Below, in pieces: positions 42,107 through 51,092 of a stretch of 57,413 nt of DNA. The position numbers and the translations under genes were made by a program. Positions within the stretch are counted from its first letter, which is position 1. Each line of letters begins with the position of its first letter. The DNA lies in the NCBI RefSeq assembly GCF_000576575.1, contig NZ_AWQS01000006.1:1-57413 (forward strand). The letters run 5' to 3'. Under the pieces are notes generated by a model, which had not been told where the DNA came from, searched no databases, and saw only the letters and a list, made by a program, of their open reading frames with translations. This DNA comes from Intrasporangium chromatireducens Q5-1 (lineage in GTDB: Bacteria > Actinomycetota > Actinomycetes > Actinomycetales > Dermatophilaceae).

Positions 42107-43810
42107 ATGGCCCACAGCGACCGTCGCAGCACCATTCTGCGGCTCGCCGTCTCCCTGCTCGTCCTCGGTGGGGCCTATGTCGCCCTGTGCGTGTGGACGT
42201 CCGGGCACGTTCCGGCGAGCGCGACCGTCGGTGGGATCCGGATCGGCGGCATGGCGCCCGATGACGCCGTCGCCACCGTCGACAAGCAGAGTCGTGCCGT
42301 GCTGGCCACCCCGATCGTGCTCACCGTCCCCGGCGCGGACAAGCCGCTCGAGGTCGACCCGCAGGAGGCCGGCTTCTCCGTCGACACGCAGCGCAGCCTC
42401 GATGGCCTCACCGGCTTCACCCTCGACCCGCGGACCGTCTGGCACAAGCTGACCGGCTCGGTCGAGCTGCCGCTCCTGACGGGTGCCGACGACGACCGCC
42501 TGACCGCCTACCTGCAGCGGGTGGCACCCTCCGTGCAGTCGCCGGCCGTCGAGGGCGGCATCGCCTTCGAGGACGGTGAGGTCGCCGTGACCCTGCCGCG
42601 GCCGGGGCGCACCCTCGACCTGGCCGGCACGAAGCTGGCCCTGCGGCGCGCGTTCCCCGACACGACGACCGCCACGGCCGCGGTGAAGGACCTCGAGCCG
42701 GCCATCGGCGCCGACCAGATCCGCGCCGTCGCCGACGGCTTCGCCCGCACCGCCGTGTCGGCGCCGATCGTCCTCGTCGCCGACGGCAAGTCGACGCCAC
42801 TGCAGCCCGAGCAGTTCGCCCCGGCCATCTCCTTCGTCGCGGACGGTGCCGGCAGCCTCCGGCCGAAGATCGACGAGGCCAAGCTGGCCGCCGTCATCGC
42901 CGACACCGTGAAGGTCAAGACCACGAAGGCCAAGGACGCGACGTGGGCCTTCGAGCCGGGCAACGGGCGGCCCAAGATCGTGCCCTCCGTCGACGGCACC
43001 GCCGTCGACCAGGAGGCCGTGACCAAGGACGTCATCGCGGCGATGACCTCCGAGGCGCGCACGGTCACGATCAAGGCGACCGTGACCAAGCCGTCCTTCA
43101 CGACGGCCGACGCCGACGCGGCCGGAGTCAAGGAGCTCGTCGTCGACTTCACCTCGCCCTTCCCGCCCGAGGACACGACACGGACGCACAACCTCGTCGT
43201 CGCGACCCGCACCATCAACGGCACCTATGTCCCGCCCGGAGGCACCTTCTCGCTCAACGGAATCCTCGGCGAGCGGACGACCGACAAGGGCTACGCCGAC
43301 GGCACGGTCATCATCAACGGGCGGCTGACCCGCGGCACCGGCGGCGGCATCTCCCAGGTGTCGACGACGATCTACAACATGGCCTACTTCGCCGGCGCCG
43401 ACATCGTCGAGGCCACGCCCCACGCCTTCTTCATCCCCCGCTATCCCGAGGGTCGCGAGGCCACGGTGTTCTGGCCCACCGTCGACAACAAGTGGAAGAA
43501 CGACACCCCGCACGGCATGCTGCTGCAGACCTGGGTGGAGGGCGGCAAGGTGCACGGTCGGGTCTGGTCGACGAAGACGTGGGACGTCAAGTCGGTCAAA
43601 GGACCGCGGCGCAACGTGGTGCAGCCCAAGACGATCCGCGACGACTCACTCACGTGTTACCCGCAGCAGCCTAACCCGGGATTCGACGTGACGGTCACGC
43701 GGCAGTGGTTCAAGCCCGGCTCGTCGACCCTCGTCAAGAGCGAGGACGTGCACACCCACTACATCCCCGAGCACAAGATCATCTGCACCAACCCGAAGGC
43801 CAAGCCCTGA
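42107..43810 (+). CDS. VanW-family membrane-anchored protein with peptidoglycan-binding-like domains
   Basis: The 567-residue protein has an N-terminal anchor helix (about 11-30), two PG_binding_4-type domains (about 38-290, with GGIRIGGMAPDDAVATVD) and a VanW domain at about 375-500. The VanW part includes NGTYVPPGGTFSLNGILGER and GGGISQVSTTIYNMAYFAGA. Such proteins are cell-wall-associated; vanW sits in some glycopeptide resistance clusters, but no van genes are nearby, so no resistance is implied. GGAGG lies 4 bases before the ATG, after a possible CTATCGT -10 box. Confidence 0.9.
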   Translation: MAHSDRRSTILRLAVSLLVLGGAYVALCVWTSGHVPASATVGGIRIGGMAPDDAVATVDKQSRAVLATPIVLTVPGADKPLEVDPQEAGFSVDTQRSLDGLTGFTLDPRTVWHKLTGSVELPLLTGADDDRLTAYLQRVAPSVQSPAVEGGIAFEDGEVAVTLPRPGRTLDLAGTKLALRRAFPDTTTATAAVKDLEPAIGADQIRAVADGFARTAVSAPIVLVADGKSTPLQPEQFAPAISFVADGAGSLRPKIDEAKLAAVIADTVKVKTTKAKDATWAFEPGNGRPKIVPSVDGTAVDQEAVTKDVIAAMTSEARTVTIKATVTKPSFTTADADAAGVKELVVDFTSPFPPEDTTRTHNLVVATRTINGTYVPPGGTFSLNGILGERTTDKGYADGTVIINGRLTRGTGGGISQVSTTIYNMAYFAGADIVEATPHAFFIPRYPEGREATVFWPTVDNKWKNDTPHGMLLQTWVEGGKVHGRVWSTKTWDVKSVKGPRRNVVQPKTIRDDSLTCYPQQPNPGFDVTVTRQWFKPGSSTLVKSEDVHTHYIPEHKIICTNPKAKP

Positions 43811-43879
43811 GCGGCCGCTGCGAGCGATGGCCGGGGCCCGAGCTCGACCCACGGCCGCCCCAGCCCAGACCCGGACGGC

Positions 43880-44929
43880 TCAGGCGTCGGCCGGGGCGAG
43901 GTACGTGTAGTCGTGGTGCCGGGTGAAGCCGAGCTGCTCCCAGAAGGCCACTGCTCCCGTGTTGTCGCCTGACACCTGCAGGTAGACCGAGGGCATGTTG
44001 TTGTCCCGCGCCGCCATCGCGATCGCCGACACGAGAGCCGTCGCGATCCCGCGGCGCCGGTGCTCGGGGTGGACCCAGAGACCGAAGATCCCCGCCCACC
44101 CGGGGTGGATCGCCATCCGGGCGATGCCGACGATCCGGCCGGACGCCTCGTCGCGCACCGACATGAACAGCTGGCCCCTGCTGCCGGTCAGCACGCCCTC
44201 CGTGACGCCGGGGACGACCGTGCGGGACTCGCCATAGGCCATCAGCCACTCGGGCTGGAGCCGGGCGTCGCCGGTGACCGGCGGGGACTGCTCCGTCAGC
44301 GGCGGCAGCCCCGCGAGCGGTGCGGTCATGACGTGCACGCGTTCGCCGGCCGCGTGGCCGACCCCTGCGGTGTAGCCGCGGCCGAGCAAATGAGCACCGA
44401 CCTCGTCATCGGCCGGGTCGAAGTCGACCGGACCGGCCACCTGGAACATCGGCTTCTGGTCCCGCTGGCGATACCACTTCTCGACGAAGTCGACGGCCCG
44501 GTCGAGGGGGAGCGTCGGATCGCCCACTGGCAGAGCGGAGTTCGCCCGACCGGTGAAGCCGGGCGCGGATCGCAGCAGCCACGCGCCGAGGGCACTCTGC
44601 TCCACGGCGACCCAGCCCTTGGCCATCAGCAGCTCGAGGTCGGCGACGCCCACCCGCTGATGGGCCGGTCCCGGTCGGCTCGGTGGCGGGGGGACGTCCT
44701 TTGCGGCGACGACGTCCCGGCGCGGGATCGTCACCTGGCCGAACGCGCTGTCGACGACGAGGCTCTGCTCGTCGCGCGACCGGAGCATGCCCAGCACGTC
44801 GGTCGCGCTTGCCTCGGACCCCTGGGGAAGCCGGTAGCGCACGACCACCCGTTCGCCGACCGTCAACCGCCCGGACAGGTCTGCGGCACGTCGTGCATCC
44901 GATGGGTCCGTCGCGGCTGGGCCAGTCAT
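43880..44929 (-). CDS. GNAT-family N-acetyltransferase, two-domain (Rv0428c/cg3035-like)
   Basis: The 349-residue protein has an N-terminal SH3-like domain (about 15-75, LTVGERVVVRYRLPQG), a middle region, and a C-terminal GNAT domain with the acetyl-CoA loop LWVHPEHRRRGIATALVSAI and YLQVSGDNTGAVAFWEQLGF. The organisation recalls the Rv0428c/cg3035 actinobacterial family; acceptors are not known. I use ATG 44929 because a TAGTAT -10 box ends 7 bases upstream. It is divergent from fdxA, only 53 bases away. Confidence 0.85.
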   Translation of the reverse strand: MTGPAATDPSDARRAADLSGRLTVGERVVVRYRLPQGSEASATDVLGMLRSRDEQSLVVDSAFGQVTIPRRDVVAAKDVPPPPSRPGPAHQRVGVADLELLMAKGWVAVEQSALGAWLLRSAPGFTGRANSALPVGDPTLPLDRAVDFVEKWYRQRDQKPMFQVAGPVDFDPADDEVGAHLLGRGYTAGVGHAAGERVHVMTAPLAGLPPLTEQSPPVTGDARLQPEWLMAYGESRTVVPGVTEGVLTGSRGQLFMSVRDEASGRIVGIARMAIHPGWAGIFGLWVHPEHRRRGIATALVSAIAMAARDNNMPSVYLQVSGDNTGAVAFWEQLGFTRHHDYTYLAPADA

Positions 44930-44936
44930 GTCCGGC

Positions 44937-44942
44937 ATACTA
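44937..44942 (-). promoter_or_regulatory. Putative -10 box of the two-domain GNAT gene (leaderless)
   Basis: TAGTAT on the minus strand ends 7 bases before ATG 44929, with no ribosome binding site between them. Confidence 0.5.
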
Positions 44943-44982
44943 GGGCTGCTGCAGACCACCCCGCCCAGGAGGACTCCTTCCC

Positions 44983-45309
44983 ATGACTTACGTCATCGCC
45001 CAGCCTTGCGTCGACCTCAAGGACAAGGCGTGCATCGAGGAGTGTCCGGTCGACTGCATCTACGAGGGCAGGCGCTCGCTCTACATCCACCCAGACGAGT
45101 GCGTCGACTGCGGCGCGTGCGAGCCCGTCTGCCCGGTGGAGGCGATCTACTACGAGGACGACGTGCCGGAGGAGTGGAGCGACTACTACACCGCCAACGT
45201 CGAGTTCTTCAACGACCTCGGCAGCCCCGGTGGTGCGGCGAAGCTCGGCATGATCGACAAGGACCACCCGATCGTCGAGGCCCTGCCGCCCCAGCCGCAC
45301 GACGAGTGA
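44983..45309 (+). CDS. fdxA: 7Fe ferredoxin FdxA
   Basis: The 108-residue protein is a two-cluster ferredoxin with [3Fe-4S] and [4Fe-4S] centres that carries low-potential electrons. The first cluster motif is CVDLKDKACIEECPVDCIYE and the second is CVDCGACEPVCPVEA. The C-terminal half contains VEFFNDLGSPGGAAKLG, typical of the actinobacterial FdxA/FdxC type. AGGAGG lies 10 bases before the ATG. The gene ends 7 bases before dapC, an arrangement widely conserved in actinobacteria (fdxC-Rv1178 in M. tuberculosis). Confidence 0.96.
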   Translation: MTYVIAQPCVDLKDKACIEECPVDCIYEGRRSLYIHPDECVDCGACEPVCPVEAIYYEDDVPEEWSDYYTANVEFFNDLGSPGGAAKLGMIDKDHPIVEALPPQPHDE

Positions 45310-45316
45310 CGGCCGA

Positions 45317-46426
45317 GTGACCGTCCTCGACCTGCCCGACTTCCCCTGGGACTCGCTCGCGCCCTACAAGGCGCGAGCGAGCGCGCATCCGGACGGCATC
45401 GTCGACCTGTCCGTCGGCACGCCCGTCGACCCCACTCCCGAGATCGTCCAGCGCGCCCTCGCCGCTGCCGCGAACGCCCCCGGCTACCCCCAGACGATCG
45501 GCACCCCGGAGCTGCGCACCGCCCTCACCGAGTGGTTCGCGCGGCGTCGTGGGGTCACGATCGCTGCGGACGCGGTGCTGCCGACCATCGGCAGCAAGGA
45601 GCTCGTCGCGTGGCTGCCTACCCTGCTCGGCCTCGGCCCGGGAGACATCGTCGGGATCCCGGCCATCGCCTATCCCACCTACGACGTCGGTGCCCGCATC
45701 GCCGGCGCAGACTCCGTCGTCGTGCAGAGCCTCACGAGCCTCGGCCCGCTGACGGCCGCCACGACCCCGAAGCTGCTCTGGGTCAACAGTCCCGGCAACC
45801 CCACCGGCCAGGTCCTCGGCGTCGAGCACCTGCGCAAAGTCGTCGACTGGGCCCGGGCCCATGGCGTCGTCGTCGCCAGCGACGAGTGCTACGCGGAGCT
45901 CGACTGGCGGCCCGGCCGGGTGGGCCGGGCGACACCGAGCATCCTGCACCCGGACGTGTGCGGCGAGACCCACGACGGCCTGCTCGCGCTGTACTCGCTG
46001 TCCAAGCAGTCCAACCTCGCCGGCTACCGCGCCGCCTTCGTCGGCGGTGACCCGGCCCTCGTCCAGCGGATCCTCGAGGTGCGCAAGCACGCCGGCATGA
46101 TGATGCCGACCCCGGTGCAGCACGCGACCGCGGTGGCGCTGCGGGACGACGCGCACGTGGTGGCCCAGCGAGGGACCTACGCACGCCGCCGCGAGCGGCT
46201 CGTCACGGCCGTCGAGCGCGCCGGTCTGCGGATCGAGTACTCGGAGGCAGGTCTCTACCTGTGGGCGACCCGCGGCGAGGACTGCTGGCGGACCGTTGCG
46301 GACCTCGCCGACCTGGGCATCCTCGTCGCGCCCGGGTCGTTCTACGGACCGCTCGGCGAGCGGCACGTGCGGATCGGTCTCACCGCGACCGACGAGCGGA
46401 TCGACGCCGCGTGCGCCCGGCTCTGA
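45317..46426 (+). CDS. dapC: Succinyldiaminopimelate transaminase DapC
   Basis: DapC transfers an amino group from glutamate to N-succinyl-2-amino-6-ketopimelate in the succinylase branch of DAP/lysine synthesis. The 369-residue PLP enzyme of aminotransferase class I/II has the substrate region DLSVGTPVDPTP, NSPGNPTGQVLG, DECYAELDW and the PLP lysine segment SLSKQSNLAGYR. Length is normal. It starts with GTG, 7 bases after fdxA, and dapD and dapE are encoded 2.5-3.5 kb away, so three steps of the pathway lie in the window. Confidence 0.93.
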   Translation: MTVLDLPDFPWDSLAPYKARASAHPDGIVDLSVGTPVDPTPEIVQRALAAAANAPGYPQTIGTPELRTALTEWFARRRGVTIAADAVLPTIGSKELVAWLPTLLGLGPGDIVGIPAIAYPTYDVGARIAGADSVVVQSLTSLGPLTAATTPKLLWVNSPGNPTGQVLGVEHLRKVVDWARAHGVVVASDECYAELDWRPGRVGRATPSILHPDVCGETHDGLLALYSLSKQSNLAGYRAAFVGGDPALVQRILEVRKHAGMMMPTPVQHATAVALRDDAHVVAQRGTYARRRERLVTAVERAGLRIEYSEAGLYLWATRGEDCWRTVADLADLGILVAPGSFYGPLGERHVRIGLTATDERIDAACARL

Positions 46427-46552
46427 CACCACCTGCCACATCGGTATCCCCGAGGTGGCCTGTTTTCCACGAGCGGACCCCGCTGGGGTAACGTCGCGGA
46501 CGAACCAGACTCCGGCCCTCCCAGGGGTCGGCCCCGAGGAGGCGATGGAACA

Positions 46553-47845
46553 GTGACGCAAGCAGTGGACGGGACCCTCAAGGTAGGAGACAAGCAGGTC
46601 GACTTCGCAGGTGTCGACGCGGTCGAGGGCAACGACGGGCTCAACATCTCGTCCCTGCTCAAGCAGACCGGCCTCGTGACCTACGACGTGGGCTTCGTCA
46701 ACACGGCGGCCTGCAAGAGCGACATCACCTTCATCGACGGTGACCAGGGCATCCTGCGCTACCGCGGCTACCCGATCGACCAGCTCGCGCAGCAGTCGAC
46801 CTTCGTCGAGGTCGCGTACCTGCTCATCTACGGCAAGCTGCCCTCGTCCGACGAGCTGAAGCGGTTCGACGACCTCATCCGTCGGCACACGATGCTCCAC
46901 GAGGACCTTCGCGCCTTCTTCAACGGCTTTCCCCGGGACGCCCACCCGATGCCCGTCCTCTCCTCGGCGGTCTCGGCCCTCGGCACCTTCTACCAGGACA
47001 GCCTCGACCCGTTCGACCAGGACCAGGTCGAGATCTCCACGGTGCGGCTCCTCGCCAAGCTGCCGACCATCGCGGCCTACGCGCACAAGAAGAGCGTCGG
47101 GCAGCCGTTCATGTACCCCGACAACTCGCTCGGCCTCGTCGAGAACTTCCTGCGCATGACGTTCGGCATGCCGGCCGAGCCCTACGAGCTCGACCCGGTC
47201 GTCGTCAAGGCCCTCGACCAGCTGTTCATCCTCCACGCCGACCACGAGCAGAACTGCTCCACGTCGACCGTCCGCCTCGTCGGCTCGGCCCACGCGAACA
47301 TGTTCAACTCGATCTCCGCCGGCATCCACGCCCTGTCCGGCCCGCTGCACGGCGGGGCGAACCAGGCCGTCCTGGAGATGCTCGGCCAGCTGCACCAGTC
47401 GGGCGAGGACCCGAAGAAGTTCATGGAGCGGGTCAAGAACAAGGAGGCGGGCGTCCGCCTCATGGGCTTCGGGCACCGCGTCTACAAGAACTACGACCCC
47501 CGCGCCGCGCTCGTCAAGAAGTCGGCGGACGAGGTGCTCGAGAAGCTCGGCGCCAACGACCCGCTGCTCGACATCGCGAAGCAGCTCGAGGAGGTCGCCC
47601 TCGCAGACGACTACTTCGTCGAGCGCCGGCTCTACCCCAACGTCGACTTCTACACCGGCCTGATCTACAAGGCGATGGGCTTCGAGTCGAAGATGTTCAC
47701 CGTCCTGTTCGCGATCGGCCGCCTGCCCGGCTGGATCGCCCAGTGGCGCGAGATGATGACCGACTCCGAGACGAAGATCGGCCGTCCGCGCCAGATCTAC
47801 ACCGGCGAGGCGGAGCGGGACTACGTGCCGCTCGACAACCGCTGA
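46553..47845 (+). CDS. gltA: Citrate synthase, type II
   Basis: Citrate synthase condenses acetyl-CoA and oxaloacetate at the entry to the TCA cycle. The 430-residue protein has the type II form, with an N-terminal beta domain (about 1-60) and catalytic residues in LHADHEQNCSTSTVR, HGGANQAVLEML and GFGHRVYKNYDPRA (His and Asp). The start is GTG. The 126-base upstream gap contains GGGTAACGT (near 46490), a possible -10 region. A strong terminator follows the stop codon, so the gene is monocistronic. Confidence 0.97.
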   Translation: MTQAVDGTLKVGDKQVDFAGVDAVEGNDGLNISSLLKQTGLVTYDVGFVNTAACKSDITFIDGDQGILRYRGYPIDQLAQQSTFVEVAYLLIYGKLPSSDELKRFDDLIRRHTMLHEDLRAFFNGFPRDAHPMPVLSSAVSALGTFYQDSLDPFDQDQVEISTVRLLAKLPTIAAYAHKKSVGQPFMYPDNSLGLVENFLRMTFGMPAEPYELDPVVVKALDQLFILHADHEQNCSTSTVRLVGSAHANMFNSISAGIHALSGPLHGGANQAVLEMLGQLHQSGEDPKKFMERVKNKEAGVRLMGFGHRVYKNYDPRAALVKKSADEVLEKLGANDPLLDIAKQLEEVALADDYFVERRLYPNVDFYTGLIYKAMGFESKMFTVLFAIGRLPGWIAQWREMMTDSETKIGRPRQIYTGEAERDYVPLDNR

Positions 47846-47862
47846 GACCGTCGCACGTCAAC

Positions 47863-47889
47863 GGCCCGCCCCGCCCGGGGCGGGCCTTT
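47863..47889 (+). terminator. Rho-independent terminator after gltA
   Basis: GGCCCGCCCCG (47863-47873) pairs perfectly with CGGGGCGGGCC (47876-47886), and TTT follows. It begins 18 bases after the gltA stop codon. With an 11-bp GC stem it is the clearest intrinsic terminator in the window. Confidence 0.85.
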
Positions 47890-47942
47890 CGCGTTCCCGG
47901 CCCTCCGTCGCGCGCCACGCGCGGTCCGCGGGGCCTCACGAG

Positions 47943-47971
47943 CGCGAGGTGAGCGGCATACCGTATGCCGC
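47943..47971. repeat. Palindromic double copy of the GCGGCATAC repeat
   Basis: GCGCGAGGTGAGCGGCATAC leads into an inverted copy: GCGGCATAC (47953-47961) and GTATGCCGC (47963-47971) are separated by a single base. It lies between the gltA terminator and the next convergent gene and is the only copy of the repeat arranged head to head. Confidence 0.65.
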
Positions 47972-48013
47972 TGAGCGGGCGCCCGCTGTCGGCGCCCTCC
48001 CAGCCCGCGCCCC

Positions 48014-48892
48014 TCAGGACAGGGAGATCCGCACGGTCGTCGTTGCCGTGCCGGCCGACCAGCGGTCACCGTCGGCGCGGTTCCACGTCCGGTCGCCGAC
48101 CGAGACCCGGTTGATCCCGTAGCCCTCGGCGTTCGCGACCGCCCACTGGGCGACCGCCCAGGCCCGGCGGCCGCCCTGCGCCGTGACGGTCAGCGAGGTG
48201 CCGGACCCCGAGGCCCGGACACCGGCCTGCTGCTGGAGGGCCGCGGCGACGTCACGGGCCGGGGCGTGGGAGGTGGCCGGGTCGAGCCGACAGGTCAGCC
48301 CCGCCGGTGACCAGCCGCTCAGTGTCGAGGCGAGGACCCGGCCCTGGCCCTCGTGGTCACGGTAGGCCTCGGGGTAGGCGCTGCGCTGCACCCGCTGGGC
48401 GATCTTCGTGATGTCGGCGGTCTCGTAGCCCTTGAACTTGACGAGCTCGTCGTAGAACTTGTTCGTCGCATAGACCGGGTCGAGGATCTGCTCCGCCGTG
48501 CCCCAGCCCTGGCTCGGGCGCTGCTGGAAGAGGCCCAGCGAGTCACGGTCGCCGAAGCGGATGTTGCGGATCTTCGACTCCTGGTAGGCGGTCGTGAGCG
48601 CGATCGTGGCGGCCCGGGCCGGCAGGTCGCGCTTGAGGGCGATGGCGGAGATGAGGGCCGCGTTCGCGGTCTGCTCCGGGTCGAAGGTCTCGGTCATCCC
48701 GGCCGCCCTGATGGTGCAGACCGGCTGCTGGCTGCCCTTGACCGCTGACACGGCGAACCACGCGGCGCCGGCCACGAGGGCGAGGACCACGAGCAGGGCG
48801 ACAGGGCCGCGCCGCCGGCGTCGCGCCGGACGGGCAGTCGGTCGGGGCCGGCGGGACTCGGCGAGAGCCGGGCCGGAGCGGTCGCGGGGCAT
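48014..48892 (-). CDS. Secreted/anchored protein with lysozyme-like (SLT-type) domain
   Basis: The 292-residue protein has a basic Arg/Pro-rich cytoplasmic N-terminus, one membrane helix (about 30-50) and an extracytoplasmic part. The segment IALTTAYQESKIRNIRF with a Glu, followed by SLGLFQQRPSQGWGT, matches the active-site and Gly-Leu-Phe-Gln pattern of lytic-transglycosylase-like folds. Actinobacterial homologues are often mislabelled heavy metal transporters. A wall-remodelling role is inferred. It lies 33 bases downstream of dapD on the same strand. Confidence 0.8.
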   Translation of the reverse strand: MPRDRSGPALAESRRPRPTARPARRRRRGPVALLVVLALVAGAAWFAVSAVKGSQQPVCTIRAAGMTETFDPEQTANAALISAIALKRDLPARAATIALTTAYQESKIRNIRFGDRDSLGLFQQRPSQGWGTAEQILDPVYATNKFYDELVKFKGYETADITKIAQRVQRSAYPEAYRDHEGQGRVLASTLSGWSPAGLTCRLDPATSHAPARDVAAALQQQAGVRASGSGTSLTVTAQGGRRAWAVAQWAVANAEGYGINRVSVGDRTWNRADGDRWSAGTATTTVRISLS

Positions 48893-48925
48893 CGGTTCCC
48901 TTCTGCGGGAGCCGGGTCGTCCGGC

Positions 48926-49852
48926 TCAGTTGGCGTGCAGTGCCTCGTTGAGGGTGATCCCGGTGCCCGCCCGGTCGCGAGCCTCGACGACGCCGGTCTC
49001 GCTGTTGCGGATCAACAGCAGGTTGCTCGACCCGGACAGCTCGCGCGCCTTGACGACGGACCCGTCGGGCAGGGTCACCTTGGTGCTCGCGGTGACGTAG
49101 AGGCCCGCCTCGACGACGCAGTCGTCACCGAGGGAGATCCCGACACCACCGTTGGCTCCGACCAGGCAACGCCGGCCGAGGCTGATCCGTTCCGTTCCCC
49201 CACCGGAGAGGGTGCCCATGATGGAGGCACCGCCGCCGATGTCGGACCCGTCGCCGACGACGACCCCCTGGCTGATCCGGCCCTCGACCATGGAGCTGCC
49301 GAGCGTGCCGGCGTTGAAGTTGCAGAAGCCCTCGTGCATGACGGTCGTGCCGGGGGAGAGGTGCGCCCCGAGGCGCACCCGGTCGGCGTCCGCGATCCGG
49401 ACCCCGGGCGGCACGACGTAGTCGGTCATCCGCGGGAACTTGTCGATCCCGTGGACCTGGACCGGGCCGTCGGCGCGCAGGGCCAGCCGGGTCTGCTCGA
49501 AGCCCTCCACCGCACACGGCCCGTGGTTGGTCCAGACGACGTTGGCGAGCGCGCCGAAGAGGCCGTCGAGGTTGATCGTGTTCGGCTGGACGAGGCAGTG
49601 CGAGAGCAGGTGCAGCCGCAGGTAGGCGTCGCTCGCGTCGGTCGGGGCCGCGTCGAGGTCGATCTCGACGAGCCGCACCTCCGTGCGGACGCCGCGCCGC
49701 TTGTCCTCACCGGCAAGGGCGGTGAGCCCGTCGGGTGCCTCCGCGTCGTCGGGCGCCGCCCCGAGCGCGGGCTGCGGGAACCACGTGTCGAGGACCTGTC
49801 CGTCCTGCGTGATCGTCGCCAGTCCGTGTCCCCATGCGGTGCGCTCAGCCAT
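48926..49852 (-). CDS. dapD: Tetrahydrodipicolinate N-succinyltransferase DapD
   Basis: DapD succinylates tetrahydrodipicolinate with succinyl-CoA, the first step of the succinylase branch of DAP synthesis. The 308-residue protein has a left-handed beta-helix of hexapeptide repeats (about 150-270) with [40 protein letters not shown] and [14 protein letters not shown]. This matches the actinobacterial DapD type, which differs from the E. coli enzyme. A TAGCCT -10 box ends 6 bases before the ATG. It is divergent from dapE, which has a mirrored promoter. Confidence 0.95.
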   Translation of the reverse strand: MAERTAWGHGLATITQDGQVLDTWFPQPALGAAPDDAEAPDGLTALAGEDKRRGVRTEVRLVEIDLDAAPTDASDAYLRLHLLSHCLVQPNTINLDGLFGALANVVWTNHGPCAVEGFEQTRLALRADGPVQVHGIDKFPRMTDYVVPPGVRIADADRVRLGAHLSPGTTVMHEGFCNFNAGTLGSSMVEGRISQGVVVGDGSDIGGGASIMGTLSGGGTERISLGRRCLVGANGGVGISLGDDCVVEAGLYVTASTKVTLPDGSVVKARELSGSSNLLLIRNSETGVVEARDRAGTGITLNEALHAN

Positions 49853-49858
49853 GCGGCA

Positions 49859-49864
49859 AGGCTA
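49859..49864 (-). promoter_or_regulatory. -10 box of dapD (leaderless)
   Basis: TAGCCT on the minus strand ends 6 bases before ATG 49852. The identical hexamer sits at the identical distance from dapE on the other strand. Confidence 0.6.
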
Positions 49865-49918
49865 TGTGGTGGCCCGCCGCCGCACGAAACGCCGCCCGAG
49901 TGGTGGGCCGGCTGCCGC

Positions 49919-49924
49919 TAGCCT
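49919..49924 (+). promoter_or_regulatory. -10 box of dapE (leaderless)
   Basis: TAGCCT ends 6 bases before ATG 49931. The spacer TCCGGT is not a ribosome binding site, so the message is probably leaderless. Confidence 0.6.
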
Positions 49925-49930
49925 TCCGGT

Positions 49931-51037
49931 ATGCCGCTCACCGACCCGTCGTCCGCGACTGCCCTGCTCGACCTGTCGAGCGACGTGACGTCGCTGACTG
50001 CCGCCGTCTGCGACATACCCTCGGTGAGCCGGCAGGAGGGTGCGCTCGCCGACGCCGTCGAGGCGGCGCTCGTGGGGCTCGGCCACCTCGAGGTGACCCG
50101 AGACGGCAACACCGTCGTCGCCCGGACCTCCCTCGGCCGGCCCGAGCGGGTCGTGCTCGCCGGCCATCTCGACACCGTGCCGATCAGCGCCTGTCCCGGG
50201 GAGGACGAGCCGAACGTGCCGACGCGGCGGCGCGGTGACGAGCTGTGGGGACGGGGCACCGTCGACATGAAGGGTGGCGTCGCCGTCATGCTCCGGGTCG
50301 CCGCGCAGGTGACCGAGCCGACCCGCGACCTGACGTTCCTCTTCTACGACTGCGAGGAGATCGAGGCGGAGTTCAACGGCCTGGCCCGGCTGGCCGAGCA
50401 GCGTCCCGACCTGCTGGCCGGGGACTTCGCCGTCCTGCTCGAGCCGACCGGGGCGACGATCGAGGGTGGCTGCAAGGGGACGCTCCGGGTCGACGTCGTC
50501 ACCTCCGGTGTGGCCGCCCACTCCGCGAGGCCGTGGAACGGGCACAACGCGATCCACGACGCCGGAGTCGTGCTGTCTCGGCTGACGGCCTACGAGGCCG
50601 AGACGGTCACCGTCGACGGCCTCGACTACCACGAGGCGCTGCAGGCGGTCGGCATCTCCGGCGGCATCGCCGGCAACGTGATCCCCGACCGTTGCGTCGT
50701 CACGGTCAACTACCGGTTCGCGCCGGACAAGTCGGTCGAGGAGGCCTTCGCCCACGTGCGGCACGTCTTCGACGGGCTCGAGTGCGTGCTCGGTGACGCG
50801 GCGCCGGGGGCCCGCCCCGGGCTGCAGGTGCCCGCCGCGGAGGCGTTCGTCGCGTCGCTCGGCGTCCCCGTCTCGGCCAAGGAGGGCTGGACCGACGTGG
50901 CACGTTTCTCGCGGCTCGGGGTCCCGGCCGTCAACTTCGGGCCCGGCGACCCGAACCTCGCCCACATGGACGACGAGCGCTGCCCGGTCGAGCAGTACGT
51001 CCTGGCCGAGCAGGCCCTGCTGCGCTGGCTGTCCTGA
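49931..51037 (+). CDS. dapE: Succinyl-diaminopimelate desuccinylase DapE
   Basis: DapE hydrolyses N-succinyl-LL-DAP to LL-DAP and succinate. The 368-residue M20-family metalloenzyme has the zinc motifs AGHLDTVPI (His, Asp), RGTVDMKGGVA (bridging Asp), YDCEEIEAEFNG (catalytic Glu and metal Glu) and a late GPGDPNLAHMDDE with the last histidine. Its dimerisation domain spans about 175-290 (GTLRVDVVTSGVAAHSARPW). The ATG lies in GGTATGCCGCTCAC, a copy of the recurring motif. It is the third DAP gene of the window. Confidence 0.95.
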   Translation: MPLTDPSSATALLDLSSDVTSLTAAVCDIPSVSRQEGALADAVEAALVGLGHLEVTRDGNTVVARTSLGRPERVVLAGHLDTVPISACPGEDEPNVPTRRRGDELWGRGTVDMKGGVAVMLRVAAQVTEPTRDLTFLFYDCEEIEAEFNGLARLAEQRPDLLAGDFAVLLEPTGATIEGGCKGTLRVDVVTSGVAAHSARPWNGHNAIHDAGVVLSRLTAYEAETVTVDGLDYHEALQAVGISGGIAGNVIPDRCVVTVNYRFAPDKSVEEAFAHVRHVFDGLECVLGDAAPGARPGLQVPAAEAFVASLGVPVSAKEGWTDVARFSRLGVPAVNFGPGDPNLAHMDDERCPVEQYVLAEQALLRWLS

Positions 51038-51079
51038 CCCGACGCCTCGGCTGGGAGCGCCGGTCCCGGTCGACGCGCA

Positions 51080-51085
51080 TAGGGT
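51080..51085 (+). promoter_or_regulatory. Putative -10 box of the LOG-family gene (leaderless)
   Basis: TAGGGT ends 7 bases before GTG 51093. Confidence 0.45.
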
Positions 51086-51092
51086 TGGCCCT

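Noticed and set aside
42107-43810. VanW protein as a vancomycin resistance determinant.
   Set aside because: There is no vanHAX or regulator, and VanW-domain proteins are common wall-associated proteins in actinobacteria.
48014-48892. Annotation as a heavy metal transporter.
   Set aside because: There is a single anchor helix, and the conserved motifs are of lysozyme type rather than of a transporter.
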